A stretch of 64,000 bases of DNA from Saccharomonospora cyanea NA-134 (GTDB lineage Bacteria; Actinomycetota; Actinomycetes; Mycobacteriales; Pseudonocardiaceae): NCBI RefSeq assembly GCF_000244975.1, contig NZ_CM001440.1, positions 1,601,538 through 1,665,537 of the forward strand. The letters run 5' to 3'. Made by a program: the position numbers and the translations under genes. The stretch's first letter is position 1; every line of letters begins with the position of its first letter. This document shows positions 17,207-26,059 of the stretch, piece after piece. The notes beneath the pieces are model-generated. The model saw only the letters and a program-made list of their open reading frames with translations, had not been told where the DNA came from and made no database searches.

Positions 17207-17754
17207 GCATCGAGATCGCCAACGAGTCCGGGATCGACGTCGACGAGGCTTCGATCGTGTCGGCCGCGCGGTTCGCGCTCGACCGGATGGAGGTCAGCCC
17301 GCTCGCGGAACTCTCGGTCGTCCTGGTCACGCTCGACGTGATGGAGGACCTGCACGTGCGGTGGATGGACCTTCCCGGTCCCACCGACGTGATGGCGTTT
17401 CCCATGGACGAGTTGGAGGCGGGCCGCCGTCCCGACGCGGTGGAGCCGTCCCCCGCGTTGCTCGGTGACATCGTGCTCTGTCCCGCGTTCGCCAAGGACC
17501 AGGCGCGCAAGGCCGGACACTCCCTGCTCGACGAACTCCACCTGCTCACGGTGCACGGCGTGTTGCACCTGCTCGGGTACGACCACGCCGAGCCCGAGGA
17601 GGAGCGGGAGATGTTCGGCCTGCAGAACCGCATCCTCGGCGAATTCCGTGACACGCTCGCTGCCGCACGCAAGCAGGACGCGCAGCGCAGCAACGACGAC
17701 CGGTTGCTGGGAGCGGCCGGTCTCGACGGAAGGTCTGATACGGAGCAATCGTGA
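17203..17754 (+). CDS. ybeY: rRNA maturation RNase YbeY
   Basis: A 183-residue YbeY with the zinc-binding motif [11 protein letters not shown] near residues 114-124 and the [11 protein letters not shown] and LLGDIVLCP segments. It is a single-strand endoribonuclease needed for 16S rRNA 3' maturation and ribosome quality control. The C-terminal 30 residues ([18 protein letters not shown]...) are a charged extension beyond the usual 150-residue core, common in actinobacteria. The GTG overlaps the phoH stop by four bases, and its own stop overlaps the next gene. Confidence 0.96.
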   Translation: MSIEIANESGIDVDEASIVSAARFALDRMEVSPLAELSVVLVTLDVMEDLHVRWMDLPGPTDVMAFPMDELEAGRRPDAVEPSPALLGDIVLCPAFAKDQARKAGHSLLDELHLLTVHGVLHLLGYDHAEPEEEREMFGLQNRILGEFRDTLAAARKQDAQRSNDDRLLGAAGLDGRSDTEQS

Positions 17755-19100
17755 CCTCTTCTGCCATCGTCCTGGTCGTGGCAGTCCTTCTCGTGTTGCT
17801 CGGCGGTGTGTTCGCGGCCGCCGACGCGGCCATCGGCACGGCGTCGCAGGCCAGGGCCGAGGGCCTGGAGCGCATGGGACGGTTCGGGGCGCGCCGGCTC
17901 GTGCTGGTGCTCCGTGAACGCAGCCGGCACATCAACCTGCTGCTGTTGCTGCGCATGGGCTGTGAACTCACGGCCACCGTGCTCGTCACCGTGGTCATGC
18001 TCCGCTGGGTGCACCCGGAGTGGCTGGCGGTGCTGCTCGCCGCTCTGATCATGGTGCTGGTCAGCTACGTCATCGTGGGTGTCGGACCGCGCACGATCGG
18101 CAGGCAGCACCCGTACCGGGTGGGTCTCGTCGCGGCCGGGCCGGTGCGGGTGCTGGGCACCGTTCTCGGGCCGCTCAGCAGGTTGCTCATCGTGGTGGGC
18201 AACGCCATCACACCGGGTGGGGGTTTCCGGGAAGGTCCGTTCACCACCGAGGTGGAGCTGCGGGAACTCGTGGACCTCGCGCAGGAGCGCGGTGTCGTGG
18301 GCACCGACGAGCGGGAGATGATCCACTCGGTGTTCGAGCTCGGCGACACGGTGGCGCGCGAGGTGATGGTGCCGCGCACCGAGATCGTGTGGATCGAGCA
18401 GAACAAGACCGTGCGGCAGGCGCTGGCGCTGTCGATGCGGACCGGTTTCACGCGTATCCCGGTGATCGGCGAGTCGGTGGACGACATCGTCGGCGTGGTG
18501 AACCTCAAGGACCTGGTGCGGGTGTCGTTCGCCGAGGACGGCACGACGCGCGAGGTCCGGGAACTCATGACGCCCGCCGACTTCGTGCCGGACTCCAAAC
18601 ACCTGGACGGCCTGCTCAAGCACATGCAGCGGTCACGGCACCACATGGCCATCGCCGTCGACGAGTACGGTGGCACGGCCGGGCTCGTGACCATCGAGGA
18701 CATCCTCGAGGAGATCGTCGGCGAGATCACCGACGAGTCGGACACCGACGATCGGCCGCCCGTGGAACACGTCGACGACCAGGTGGTGCGGGTGTCCGCG
18801 CGGCTGGGTGTCGACGACCTGGGTGAGTTGTTCGGCGTCGACCTGTCGGAACACGACGTGGAGACGGTCGGCGGCCTCCTCGCGCAGCGGCTGGGCCGCG
18901 TGCCGCTGCCGGGTGCCGAGGCGGAGATCGACGGACTGCGGCTGCGGGCCGAGGGCGGCAAGGATCGGCGAGGCCGCATGAGGATCACCACGGTGGTCGC
19001 TCGGGCCGCGGACGGCCGCCGGATCGGGCCCGGCACGCCTTCCCCGAGCGACGACGCCGACGAGCACGACGACCGCGACAGGAGAGTGGAACATGCCTGA
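17751..19100 (+). CDS. CNNM/hemolysin C-like membrane protein (DUF21-CBS-CorC)
   Basis: A 449-residue protein. It has an N-terminal DUF21 with about four transmembrane helices ([20 protein letters not shown], then [33 protein letters not shown]), paired CBS domains ([13 protein letters not shown] to [10 protein letters not shown], then [29 protein letters not shown]), and a CorC_HlyC domain. Family members are implicated in Mg2+/Co2+ efflux. It sits in the conserved ybeY-CNNM-CDA-like-era block (Rv2366c-like), overlapping its neighbours at both ends, and is probably translated with them. Confidence 0.92.
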   Translation: MTSSAIVLVVAVLLVLLGGVFAAADAAIGTASQARAEGLERMGRFGARRLVLVLRERSRHINLLLLLRMGCELTATVLVTVVMLRWVHPEWLAVLLAALIMVLVSYVIVGVGPRTIGRQHPYRVGLVAAGPVRVLGTVLGPLSRLLIVVGNAITPGGGFREGPFTTEVELRELVDLAQERGVVGTDEREMIHSVFELGDTVAREVMVPRTEIVWIEQNKTVRQALALSMRTGFTRIPVIGESVDDIVGVVNLKDLVRVSFAEDGTTREVRELMTPADFVPDSKHLDGLLKHMQRSRHHMAIAVDEYGGTAGLVTIEDILEEIVGEITDESDTDDRPPVEHVDDQVVRVSARLGVDDLGELFGVDLSEHDVETVGGLLAQRLGRVPLPGAEAEIDGLRLRAEGGKDRRGRMRITTVVARAADGRRIGPGTPSPSDDADEHDDRDRRVEHA

Positions 19101-19428
19101 GCTCGACCCCGAGGACGAGAAGATCGTCATCCTGGCACGCACGACCCGCGCCAGGACGCAGGCGGCGGAGGGGGCGGCCGTGCGCGACACCGACGGTCGT
19201 ACGTACGCCGCCGCGACGGTGCGGTTGCCGTCGTTGAAGCTGACCGCGTTGCAGGCCGCGGTGGCGGCGGCGGTGTCGAGCGGGGCCGAGAGCCTCGAGG
19301 CCGCGGCTGTGGTGACCGAGGAACCGATGGTGCTGGGTGCCTCGGTGCAGGCGGTGCGTGATCTGGCGGCGGACGCTCCGATTCTGCGCGCCGATCCGTC
19401 GGGGACCGTTCAGGAGACGTTGCGGTGA
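19093..19428 (+). CDS. Cytidine-deaminase-fold protein, catalytic residues absent
   Basis: A 111-residue protein equivalent to mycobacterial Rv2365c, found between the CNNM gene and era across actinobacteria. The fold looks like a small cytidine deaminase ([28 protein letters not shown], shown here as separate motifs RTYAAATV and ALQAAVAAA), but the HAE and PCxxC zinc motifs are missing, so it is unlikely to deaminate. It overlaps the CNNM gene by eight bases and the era start by four. A structural or regulatory role is possible; none is known to me. Confidence 0.8.
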   Translation: MPELDPEDEKIVILARTTRARTQAAEGAAVRDTDGRTYAAATVRLPSLKLTALQAAVAAAVSSGAESLEAAAVVTEEPMVLGASVQAVRDLAADAPILRADPSGTVQETLR

Positions 19429-20327
19429 ACGACGTCGAGCACAGGTCCGGGTTCGCGTGTTTCGTCGGCAGGCCCAACGCGGGCAAGTCCACGCTGACGA
19501 ACGCGCTGGTGGGGTCCAAGATCGCCATCACGTCGAGCAAGCCGCAGACCACGCGGCACGCCATCCGGGGCATCGTGCACCGCGACGACGCACAGCTCAT
19601 CATCGTGGACACGCCGGGCCTGCATCGTCCGCGCACGCTGCTGGGGCAGCGTCTCAACGACCTCGTGCGGGCGACGTGGTCGGAGGTGGACGTGGTCGGG
19701 TTCTGTGTGCCGGCCGACGAGAAGATCGGTCCGGGTGACCGGTTCATCGCGGCCGAGCTGGCGAAGATCGCCCGTCACACTCCAGTGCTCGGCATCGTCA
19801 CGAAGACCGACCTCGTGAGCAAGGACCAGGTCGCCAAGCAGTTGCTGGAACTCCAGGACGTCATGGACTTCGCCGACCTGGTTCCGGTGTCGGCTGTCGA
19901 GTCCTACCAGGTGGACACGCTGGCCGACCTGCTGGTGGCGCGGCTGCCGGAGGGACCGGAGCTGTACCCGGACGGTGATCTCACCGACGAGCCCGAACAG
20001 ACGCTGGTGGCGGAGCTGATCCGCGAGGCGGCGCTGGAGGGGGTGCGCGACGAACTTCCGCACTCCATCGCGGTGACGATCGAGGAGATGTTCCCGCGTG
20101 AAGGGCGCGACGACCTCATCGACGTCTACGCGCACGTGTACGTGGAGCGGGCCAGCCAGCGTGGCATCGTGCTCGGCCACCGGGGCAGCAGGCTCAAGGA
20201 GGTCGGGGCCAGGGCCCGCAAGCAGATCGAGGCGCTGCTGGGCAGCAAGGTGTACCTCGACCTGCACGTCAAGGTGGCGAAGGACTGGCAGCGCGATCCG
20301 AAGCAGCTCCGCAAACTCGGCTTCTGA
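19425..20327 (+). CDS. era: GTPase Era
   Basis: A 300-residue Era with G1 GRPNAGKS (residues 15-22), G3 DTPG, G4 TKTD, and a C-terminal KH domain that binds the 16S rRNA 3' end (LGHRGSRLKEVGARARKQIE, then VKVAKDWQRD). It acts in 30S assembly at the membrane-cytosol interface. GTG 19425 overlaps the preceding stop. The TGA stop at 20325-20327 is at the same time the first three bases of the dispersed repeat TGACACCGTGTCCGCA. Confidence 0.97.
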   Translation: MNDVEHRSGFACFVGRPNAGKSTLTNALVGSKIAITSSKPQTTRHAIRGIVHRDDAQLIIVDTPGLHRPRTLLGQRLNDLVRATWSEVDVVGFCVPADEKIGPGDRFIAAELAKIARHTPVLGIVTKTDLVSKDQVAKQLLELQDVMDFADLVPVSAVESYQVDTLADLLVARLPEGPELYPDGDLTDEPEQTLVAELIREAALEGVRDELPHSIAVTIEEMFPREGRDDLIDVYAHVYVERASQRGIVLGHRGSRLKEVGARARKQIEALLGSKVYLDLHVKVAKDWQRDPKQLRKLGF

Positions 20328-20361
20328 CACCGTGTCCGCAGCCTGTGCACGCGTGTCCGCA
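20325..20361. repeat. Dispersed intergenic repeat, second copy
   Basis: TGACACCGTGTCCGCA (20325-20340) is identical to the reverse complement of 2592-2607. After GCCTGTGCAC comes a second GCGTGTCCGCA (20351-20361), so the half-motif GTGTCCGCA is repeated at 20-base intervals. The left TGA is the era stop codon. This copy lacks the distal inverted arm seen at 2571-2607. Confidence 0.7.
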
Positions 20362-20508
20362 CGCTCAGCAGCCGCGCCGTCATGAGGTCCAACGAGGTCA
20401 CCGCCGACCAACGGGTGTCGCAGTAGGTGAAGACGCCGTGCCTGGTCGCCTCGGTCCTCGGAGCGGTGCGGTGGTGAGCCCCCATCCCCTCGGTGGGACG
20501 ATGGAGCG

Positions 20509-21360
20509 GTGAGTCTGTATCGGGACACGGGAGTGGTGCTGCGGGTCCACAAGCTCGGTGAGGCCGACCGCATCATCACCCTGCTCACCCGGCGGCACGG
20601 CAAGGTCCGTGCCGTGGCCAAGGGGGTCCGGCGCACCACGTCCCGGTTCGGTGCGCGGCTGGAACCGTTCGGTCACGTCGACGTGCAGCTCTACACGGGC
20701 CGCACGCTCGACGTCATCACCCAGGTCGAGACGGTCGACGCGTTCGCGTTGCCCATCGTCGGCGACTACCAGCGTTACACGGCCGCCAGCGCCATCGCCG
20801 AGACCGCCGACCGGCTCACCGCCGAGGAGGGCGAGCCGGTACTGAAGCTGTACCTGCTCGTGGTCGGGGCGTTGCGGGCGTTGGCGGAAGGGCAGCGGGA
20901 CGCGTCGCTGGTGCTCGACGCGTTCCTGCTGCGGTCGATGGCGTTCGCGGGCTGGGCTCCGGCGATCACCGAGTGCGCACGCTGCGGCAGGCGCGGACCC
21001 CACGCCGCGTTCAACATCCAGGCGGGCGGTTCGCTGTGCGCGCAGTGCCGTGTGCCCGGTTCGGTGCATCCGGCACCCGAGGTCCTCGTACTGCTCGACG
21101 CGTTGCTGCACGGCGACTGGGACACCGCCGAGGGCAGTGTCCAGGGTGTGCGGCGTGACGTGAGCGGCCTCGTCGCGGCGCATCTCCAGTGGCACCTGGA
21201 GCGGCAGTTGCGGTCGCTGCCGTTCGTGGAACGCCGTGCCCGTGAGGCACCGATCGTGGACACGTTAGGGTCGGACTCGGTGTCCGGCGAGACGGAGGTA
21301 ACGAGTGCGGCGCAGGGGACGCGAAGCCGCGAGAGCGCACATGGAGCTACGGGAGCCTGA
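20509..21360 (+). CDS. recO: DNA repair protein RecO
   Basis: A 283-residue RecO. It has an N-terminal OB fold ([19 protein letters not shown], then [16 protein letters not shown]), a helical domain, and a zinc-finger region CARCGRR...CAQC near residues 155-185. It anneals ssDNA and loads RecA with RecR in the RecF pathway. The C-terminal 30 residues after [17 protein letters not shown] are an unstructured Ser/Glu/Gly tail. The last 56 bases overlap the uppS start in another frame. It begins at GTG 20509, 181 bases after era, in a spacer that starts with the dispersed repeat. Confidence 0.95.
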   Translation: MSLYRDTGVVLRVHKLGEADRIITLLTRRHGKVRAVAKGVRRTTSRFGARLEPFGHVDVQLYTGRTLDVITQVETVDAFALPIVGDYQRYTAASAIAETADRLTAEEGEPVLKLYLLVVGALRALAEGQRDASLVLDAFLLRSMAFAGWAPAITECARCGRRGPHAAFNIQAGGSLCAQCRVPGSVHPAPEVLVLLDALLHGDWDTAEGSVQGVRRDVSGLVAAHLQWHLERQLRSLPFVERRAREAPIVDTLGSDSVSGETEVTSAAQGTRSRESAHGATGA

Positions 21361-22141
21361 TCCGCACCCGTCGGGCGCGCGGCCGCCGAGCATCCCGCCC
21401 GAGTTGGTCCCGAACCACGTCGCCCTGGTGATGGACGGCAACGGCCGGTGGGCCAACCAGCGCGGGCTGCCCCGCATCGAGGGGCACAAACGCGGCGAGG
21501 CCGTGATGATCGACGTGGCCAGCGGCGCCGTGGAGCTGGGTGTGAAGTGGCTGTCGGTGTACGCGTTCTCCACGGAGAACTGGAAGCGCAGCCCCGATGA
21601 GGTGCGCTTCCTCATGGGCTTCAACCGCGACACGATCCGCAGGCAGGTGGACTACCTGGGATCCATCGGGGTGCGCATCCGCTGGGCGGGCCGTACGCCG
21701 AGGTTGTGGCGCAGCGTCATCAAGGAGCTGAAGGACGCCGAGGAGAAGACCCGGCACAACACGCGGCTCAACATGACGATGTGCGTGAACTACGGCGGGC
21801 GTGCCGAACTCGGTGACGCGGCACGGCGGATCGCGCAGCTCGCGGCCGAAGGCAAGATCAACCCGGACAAGGTGGACGATCGCATGCTCGCGAAGTACCT
21901 CTACCAGCCGGAGATGCCGGACGTCGACCTGTTCCTGCGTCCCTCCGGGGAACTGCGGACCTCCAACTTCCTGCTGTGGCAGTCGGCCTACGCCGAGTTC
22001 GTGTTCCAGGACACGCTGTTCCCGGACTTCGACCGCAGGAAGCTGTGGGAGGCGTGCCTGGAGTACGCCAAGCGGGACCGCCGGTTCGGTGCCGCCGTCG
22101 ACGCCGCCGCTGCCGCGGCCGCAGGGGGTGGTCCGGCGTGA
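21305..22141 (+). CDS. uppS: Polyprenyl (decaprenyl) diphosphate synthase, cis-prenyltransferase
   Basis: A 278-residue cis-isoprenyl diphosphate synthase, the orthologue by position and sequence of Rv2361c. The catalytic Asp/pyrophosphate motif is MDGNGRWA, then [15 protein letters not shown] and the C-terminal [19 protein letters not shown]. It adds isopentenyl units to make the decaprenyl carrier lipid for peptidoglycan and arabinogalactan. GTG 21305 is chosen because GGAGGT lies five bases upstream, which makes it overlap recO by 56 bases. The C terminus is an alanine/glycine-rich tail. Confidence 0.95.
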   Translation: MRRRGREAARAHMELREPDPHPSGARPPSIPPELVPNHVALVMDGNGRWANQRGLPRIEGHKRGEAVMIDVASGAVELGVKWLSVYAFSTENWKRSPDEVRFLMGFNRDTIRRQVDYLGSIGVRIRWAGRTPRLWRSVIKELKDAEEKTRHNTRLNMTMCVNYGGRAELGDAARRIAQLAAEGKINPDKVDDRMLAKYLYQPEMPDVDLFLRPSGELRTSNFLLWQSAYAEFVFQDTLFPDFDRRKLWEACLEYAKRDRRFGAAVDAAAAAAAGGGPA

Positions 22142-22548
22142 GTTCGGAGGCCGCCGACACCGCCGAGTTGCTGACATCGGCCCGCCAGGCGCTCGAACGG
22201 TTCCTCGACGTTCGCGTCGACGACGACGGGACGCTGACCTTCTCACACGCCGACGTGCCGTGCGTGGTGCAGGCCATGCGGTTGGCCGACGGGCTGTCGG
22301 TGCTGAGCCTGACGTGCGTGGTCGCGTGGGACCTGCCCGACGAGCCCGCGCTCGCGGCGGACGTCGCGGAGCGCGCCGGTCAGGGCCTGTTCGGCACACT
22401 CGGCATCGTCCACACCGAGCGCGGTATGGACCTCACCCTGCGCTACGCCTTCCCCGCGCAGGGACTCGACGACACCGCGCTGGGCACGCTGCTGATGCTC
22501 GTGGTGTCCACCGCCTCCCAGGTGCGTTCCGAGCTCGTGAAGGCATGA
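22138..22548 (+). CDS. YbjN-like small protein (Rv2360c-like)
   Basis: A 136-residue protein following uppS with a four-base GTGA overlap, as Rv2360c does in mycobacteria. The core ([21 protein letters not shown], then [13 protein letters not shown] and [20 protein letters not shown]) matches the two-layer alpha/beta YbjN/CesT-like fold, known as a putative peptide-binding or sensory domain. No catalytic residues are visible. Translation is coupled on both sides. The function is not known to me. Confidence 0.72.
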   Translation: MSSEAADTAELLTSARQALERFLDVRVDDDGTLTFSHADVPCVVQAMRLADGLSVLSLTCVVAWDLPDEPALAADVAERAGQGLFGTLGIVHTERGMDLTLRYAFPAQGLDDTALGTLLMLVVSTASQVRSELVKA

Positions 22549-23549
22549 GCGAGAGCACCGCGGCGCCGGTCGAGCCGAACAGGCGCAGGCCGGTCACCTC
22601 GATCGAGGTGCTCTGTGCCGTGCTGCTCGTGGCGATCGTCGGGCAGTCGTGGCTGGTGTCCGTTCTGGACGTTCCCGTGCTGCGCACCGCGTCCACGGTC
22701 TTCGTGGCCGTGTGTGTGCAGGCGCTGCCGTTCCTGGCGCTCGGTGTGCTGATCAGCGGTGCGCTGGCCGCCTTCGTGCCGGCTCGCGCGCTGCGAGCCG
22801 TGCTGCCGCGCAGGCAGTCCGCCGCGGTGGGGGTGGCGGGACTGTCCGGTGTGGCGCTGCCGGGCTGCGAGTGCGCGTCGGTGCCCGTGGCGAGGCGGCT
22901 GATCGGCCAGGGTGTCGCGCCCGCGGCGGCGTTGACGTTCCTGCTCGCCGCGCCTGCCGTCAACCCGGTCGTGATCGTGGCGACGGCGGTGGCCTTCCCC
23001 GGGGAACCCGGCATGGTGGTGGCGCGGTTCGTGGCGTCGCTGGCCACGTCGGTGGTGATGGGTCTGTTGTGGATTCGGTGGGGCCGGACGGAGTGGATCG
23101 CCGAGCGGGTGTGGCGGCGGATGCCCGATTCCGGCGGCAACCGCTGGGCGAGGTTCGCCGAGACCGCGCGCGCCGATCTCGTGGACGCCGGCGGGTTCCT
23201 CGTACTCGGGGCACTGGTGTCGGCGGTGCTCGGGGTGCTGGTGCCGCCGTCGTGGTTCGCGGCGTTGTCGGACGACGTCGTGCTGGGTGTCGTGGTGATG
23301 GCGGTGCTCGCGGTGGTGTTGTCGCTGTGCAGTGAGGCCGACGCGTTCGTGGTCGCCTCGCTGGCGCCGGTGCCGTTGCTGCCGAAGCTCGTGTTCCTGG
23401 TGGTGGGGCCCGCTGTGGATCTCAAGTTGTTCGCGCTGCAGGCGGGCACGTTCGGCCGGGCGTTCGCGGTGCGCTTCGCGCCCGCCACGTTCGTGGTCGC
23501 GGTGGGCTGTGCCGTGCTGGCGGGGACGCTGTTGCTGGGGGAGGGCTGA
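22545..23549 (+). CDS. Permease of the YraQ/ArsP (DUF318) family
   Basis: A 334-residue membrane protein with about eight transmembrane helices. The GVALPGCECASVPVARRL motif, with its paired cysteines (PGCECASVP), and LLAAPAVNPVVIVATAVAF are signatures of the DUF318 permeases, which include the organoarsenical exporter ArsP. The second half repeats the arrangement (LSLCSEADAFVVASL). It forms an ATGA overlap with the YbjN-like gene and a TGATG overlap with the TIGR03943 gene, the usual two-gene permease pair. The cargo is unknown; nearness to the metal regulators smtB-zur suggests a metal or metalloid link but does not prove it. Confidence 0.85.
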   Translation: MSESTAAPVEPNRRRPVTSIEVLCAVLLVAIVGQSWLVSVLDVPVLRTASTVFVAVCVQALPFLALGVLISGALAAFVPARALRAVLPRRQSAAVGVAGLSGVALPGCECASVPVARRLIGQGVAPAAALTFLLAAPAVNPVVIVATAVAFPGEPGMVVARFVASLATSVVMGLLWIRWGRTEWIAERVWRRMPDSGGNRWARFAETARADLVDAGGFLVLGALVSAVLGVLVPPSWFAALSDDVVLGVVVMAVLAVVLSLCSEADAFVVASLAPVPLLPKLVFLVVGPAVDLKLFALQAGTFGRAFAVRFAPATFVVAVGCAVLAGTLLLGEG

Positions 23550-24277
23550 TGCGGCGCGAGACGCAGAACGTGCTGCTGGTGTTGCTCGGCGGGGCGTTGC
23601 TGAAGATCGGGCTGAGCGGTGACTACCTGCGCTACGTCAAACCGTCGCACCAGCCGTGGCTGCTCGGCGCCGCGGCCGTGATGCTGGCACTGGGAACCGT
23701 CGCGATCGTCCGTGACGTGGTGGCCGCGCGCCGCGCGGCGGTGGTCGACCACACGGGGCACCATCACGACGCGCGGTCGGCGTGGTTGCTGGTGCTGCCG
23801 GTGCTGGCCGTGTTCCTGGTCGCGCCGCCCGCACTGGGCGCGGACTCGGTGAAGCGCGACGCGGCGGCCGGGGCGGTGCAGGGCGCGCGGCAACCGGAGT
23901 CGCCGTTCCCGCCGCTGCCCGCCGGGGACGTGGTGCCGCTGACGGTGACCGAGTTCGTGACGCGCGCCGGATGGGACGCGGCGAACAGCCTCACGGGCCG
24001 CACGGTGTCGTTGACGGGATTCGTGGTCCACGAGAGCGGCGACACGATGCTCGCCCGCATGGTGATCGGATGCTGCGCCGCGGACGCGTCCCCGGTACTC
24101 GTGCGCCTGGTGGGTGATGTCGCCGAGACCTTGGGTGAGACGCCGGAGGACACGTGGCTCGCCGTCACCGGCACCGTCGTACCGGGCACGGCGACACGGG
24201 AAACCGGGTTCCGCCCCGACCTCACCGTGCATACCGTGCGCGAGGTGAACGAACCCGCTGACCCGTACGAGTACTGA
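23549..24277 (+). CDS. TIGR03943 family putative permease subunit
   Basis: A 242-residue protein with two N-terminal transmembrane helices ([16 protein letters not shown] and LLGAAAVMLALGTVAIV), a histidine-rich linker HTGHHHDAR, a third helix, and an extracytoplasmic OB-like domain (TVSLTGFVVHESGDTMLARMV, with the CCAADA pair). TIGR03943 proteins nearly always pair with DUF318 permeases and resemble B. subtilis YcgQ. The histidine cluster and Cys-Cys pair could bind metal. Translation is coupled to the permease. Confidence 0.82.
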   Translation: MRRETQNVLLVLLGGALLKIGLSGDYLRYVKPSHQPWLLGAAAVMLALGTVAIVRDVVAARRAAVVDHTGHHHDARSAWLLVLPVLAVFLVAPPALGADSVKRDAAAGAVQGARQPESPFPPLPAGDVVPLTVTEFVTRAGWDAANSLTGRTVSLTGFVVHESGDTMLARMVIGCCAADASPVLVRLVGDVAETLGETPEDTWLAVTGTVVPGTATRETGFRPDLTVHTVREVNEPADPYEY

Positions 24278-24283
24278 CGGCGA

Positions 24284-24314
24284 TGTAGCGCTCGTGAGCT
24301 ACACGTGCGCTACA
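24284..24314. promoter_or_regulatory. Inverted repeat upstream of the toxin-antitoxin pair
   Basis: TGTAGCGC (24284-24291) and GCGCTACA (24307-24314) form a perfect 8-base inverted repeat. A third GCTAC (24298-24302) lies between them. It ends 20 bases before the antitoxin ATG, the position of a toxin-antitoxin autoregulation operator. Confidence 0.5.
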
Positions 24315-24333
24315 CGCTGGAAGGGACTCTGGT

Positions 24334-24756
24334 ATGGCAGCGAGTACGTCGTTTCGGATCAGTGCGGAGGCGAAGCGGGTGTTGGCGGCGCGCGCTGAAC
24401 AGGAAGGGACGAGTGCGACGGCTCTTCTCGAACGACTGATCCTGGAAGGCGTGGAGCAGTTGGATCACCCGGGAATCGTGTTCCGGGGCCCGGCTCACGA
24501 CCGGCGAGCAGCGTTGGCCGCCGGACCGGACGTGTGGGAAGTGATCTCGCGGTTGCAGGAGTTGGAGGGAACGGAGGAGGAGGAGCGGATCGCGGTCCTG
24601 AGCGAGGAGACGGAGCTCCACCCCCGACTGATCCGATTGGCTGTCGACTATGCGGTCGAGCACGTCGAGGATGTCCGTGCCCGGATCGAACGCAATCGCC
24701 GGCTCGCTGAACGCAGCCGCCTCGCCGCCCAGCACCGCAGGGATCCCATCGCGTGA
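24334..24756 (+). CDS. Antitoxin-like protein with DUF433-type C-terminal part
   Basis: A 140-residue protein. An N-terminal ribbon-helix-helix-like stretch (SFRISAEAKRVLAARAEQEG) is followed by the DUF433-like segment GIVFRGPAHDRRAALAAGPDVWEVI and a helical tail (HPRLIRLAVDYAVEHVEDVRARIERN). DUF433 proteins are antitoxins of DUF5615 PIN-like toxins, and such a gene follows with a four-base GTGA overlap. It should neutralise the toxin and bind the inverted repeat upstream. Since the partner is frameshifted, it may now be an orphan antitoxin. Confidence 0.75.
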   Translation: MAASTSFRISAEAKRVLAARAEQEGTSATALLERLILEGVEQLDHPGIVFRGPAHDRRAALAAGPDVWEVISRLQELEGTEEEERIAVLSEETELHPRLIRLAVDYAVEHVEDVRARIERNRRLAERSRLAAQHRRDPIA

Positions 24757-25084
24757 GTCTTTTTCTGGTCGATGAGATGTTCCCGCCTGCGGTGGCTCGG
24801 ATTCTGCGGGAACAGTACGGTCACGATGCCGTCCACGTCTTTGAGGTGGGACTGCGCGCAGTCGACGACGTCATGGTTGCGGCGGCCGCTCGCACCGAAG
24901 GGCGCGCCGTGGTGACGGAGAACGTGGCTGACTTCGCCGGCGAACGCGACGTCGTGCTGGTGTTCGTGCTGGAGCGGACGTTACCGCAGGGGGAGGGCAG
25001 GCCGAGGCTTTGGCGAAGCTTCTCGACGCGTGGGCACAGGCCAACCCACGGCCTTACCTCGGGCCACACTGGCCCCGGTCCTGA
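24753..25084 (+). pseudogene. DUF5615 PIN-like toxin, frameshifted
   Basis: The first 78 codons read MSLFLVDEMFPPAVARIL, then HDAVHVFEVGLRAVDDV and TENVADFAGERDVVLVFVL, matching the DUF5615/Mut7-C-type PIN toxins. At about 24985-24988 (TTACCGCA) the frame shifts. The next frame continues with family-like sequence GGQAEALAKLLDAWAQ, then NPRPYLGPHWPRS and a stop at 25082-25084. Adding one G (TTACCGGCA) would restore LPAGGGQA, close to what I expect of the family. The deletion is therefore real in this sequence, either a disabling mutation or a base-call error. The unshifted frame runs on without homology. Confidence 0.82.
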
Positions 25085-25109
25085 GCGCGGTCCCAGGGCC
25101 TCCGCGCGG

Positions 25110-25535
25110 CTACTTCTTCGCCGCGCACGTGGAGCACGTGCCGGTGATCTCCACCGTGTGGTTTATGTCGGAGAACCCGTTGCCAAGGGCGATGCGCTCG
25201 GCCCAGCGCTCCACCGCCGGGCCCTCCACCTCGACGGTGTAGCCGCAGTGACGGCACACCAGGTGATGGTGATGGTGGGCCGAGCACTGCCGATACAGCG
25301 CCTCCCCCGAGTCGGTGCGCAACACGTCGATCTCGCCTGCCTCGGACAGCGACTGCAACGTGCGGTAGACGGTGGTCAGGCCGATGCCCTCACCGCGTTT
25401 GCGCAGTTCGTCGTGCAGTTCCTGAGCCGAACGGAAGTCGTCGACCTCGGCGAGGAGGTCGACGACCGCGGCGCGCTGCTTGGTCGCCCTGCGTCCCGGA
25501 AGCGGGGCCCGACCGCGGGTCTCGATGGTGCTCAT
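25110..25535 (-). CDS. zur: Zinc uptake regulator (Fur family, Zur/FurB-like)
   Basis: A 141-residue Fur-family repressor. It has a winged helix (TKQRAAVVDLLAEVDDFRSA, then IGLTTVYRTLQSLSEAG) and the metal-binding C-terminal half with HHHHHLVCRHCG and CSTCAAKK; both CxxC pairs form the structural zinc site. It is orthologous by context to mycobacterial FurB (Rv2359), a zinc-responsive repressor of zinc importers and alternative ribosomal proteins. The ATG at 25535 overlaps the smtB stop, so the two are cotranslated. Its targets are not in view, though the permease pair nearby is a candidate. Confidence 0.92.
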   Translation of the reverse strand: MSTIETRGRAPLPGRRATKQRAAVVDLLAEVDDFRSAQELHDELRKRGEGIGLTTVYRTLQSLSEAGEIDVLRTDSGEALYRQCSAHHHHHLVCRHCGYTVEVEGPAVERWAERIALGNGFSDINHTVEITGTCSTCAAKK

Positions 25536-25939
25536 ACCGGCTGCGCGTCCTCCTGCACGTGTGCGACGGCGTCGACGACGATGTGTGCGAGATGGTCGTC
25601 CACCAAGTGGTACACCACTTCGCGACCTCGTCGCTCACCCTGTACCACACCGGCGGCCTTCAGTACCCGGAGATGCTGGCTGATGAGGGGCTGGGTCACG
25701 TCGAGTGCGTCCACGAGTTCGTGCACGCAGCGAGGGCCGTGCCGTAGTTGCAGCACGATCGCGATGCGCACCGGCGCGGCGAGCGCACGCAGGAGTTCAC
25801 CCGCATCGGTGAGGGTCGCCGCCGGTGGGGGCGCGGCGACGGCCGGTGGCCGTCTCGTGGCGGAGTGCTCCTGCTGTTCACCCACGTCAACGGGGTCGGG
25901 CGCCGGAGAACGCGCCGCGTCGGAACCCGCCGTCGCCAT
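25532..25939 (-). CDS. smtB: ArsR/SmtB family metal-sensing repressor
   Basis: A 135-residue ArsR-type repressor: a disordered Ala/Pro-rich N terminus, then a winged helix (LLRALAAPVRIAIVLQLRHG, CVHELVDALDVTQPLISQHLRVLKAAGVV) and the C-terminal helix VDDHLAHIVVDAVAHVQED. The D-x-H and H-x(9-10)-H spacing in that last helix fits the alpha5 zinc site of SmtB/Rv2358. Zinc should release it and allow zur expression. ATG 25939 follows GGAGAG; ATG 25990 would include the upstream inverted repeat. It heads the smtB-zur operon, as in Mycobacterium. Confidence 0.9.
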   Translation of the reverse strand: MATAGSDAARSPAPDPVDVGEQQEHSATRRPPAVAAPPPAATLTDAGELLRALAAPVRIAIVLQLRHGPRCVHELVDALDVTQPLISQHLRVLKAAGVVQGERRGREVVYHLVDDHLAHIVVDAVAHVQEDAQPV

Positions 25940-25980
25940 GTCGCTCTCCAGCCTTGGTCGTCCTGCAGCGTTCGGGGAGT

Positions 25981-25998
25981 GCACTACCATCCTAGTGC
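25981..25998. promoter_or_regulatory. Inverted repeat before smtB-zur
   Basis: GCACTA, six bases, TAGTGC form a perfect 6-base inverted repeat, extended by GAGT/CTCG on the flanks, 42 bases upstream of the smtB ATG. It is the best candidate for the ArsR autoregulatory operator in this region. Confidence 0.45.
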
Positions 25999-26059
25999 TC
26001 GTGCGCGGCGGGTGATCCCGTGTGGCACGTGGCGGTGCCGACGAGGGCGAGGGGGCAGC

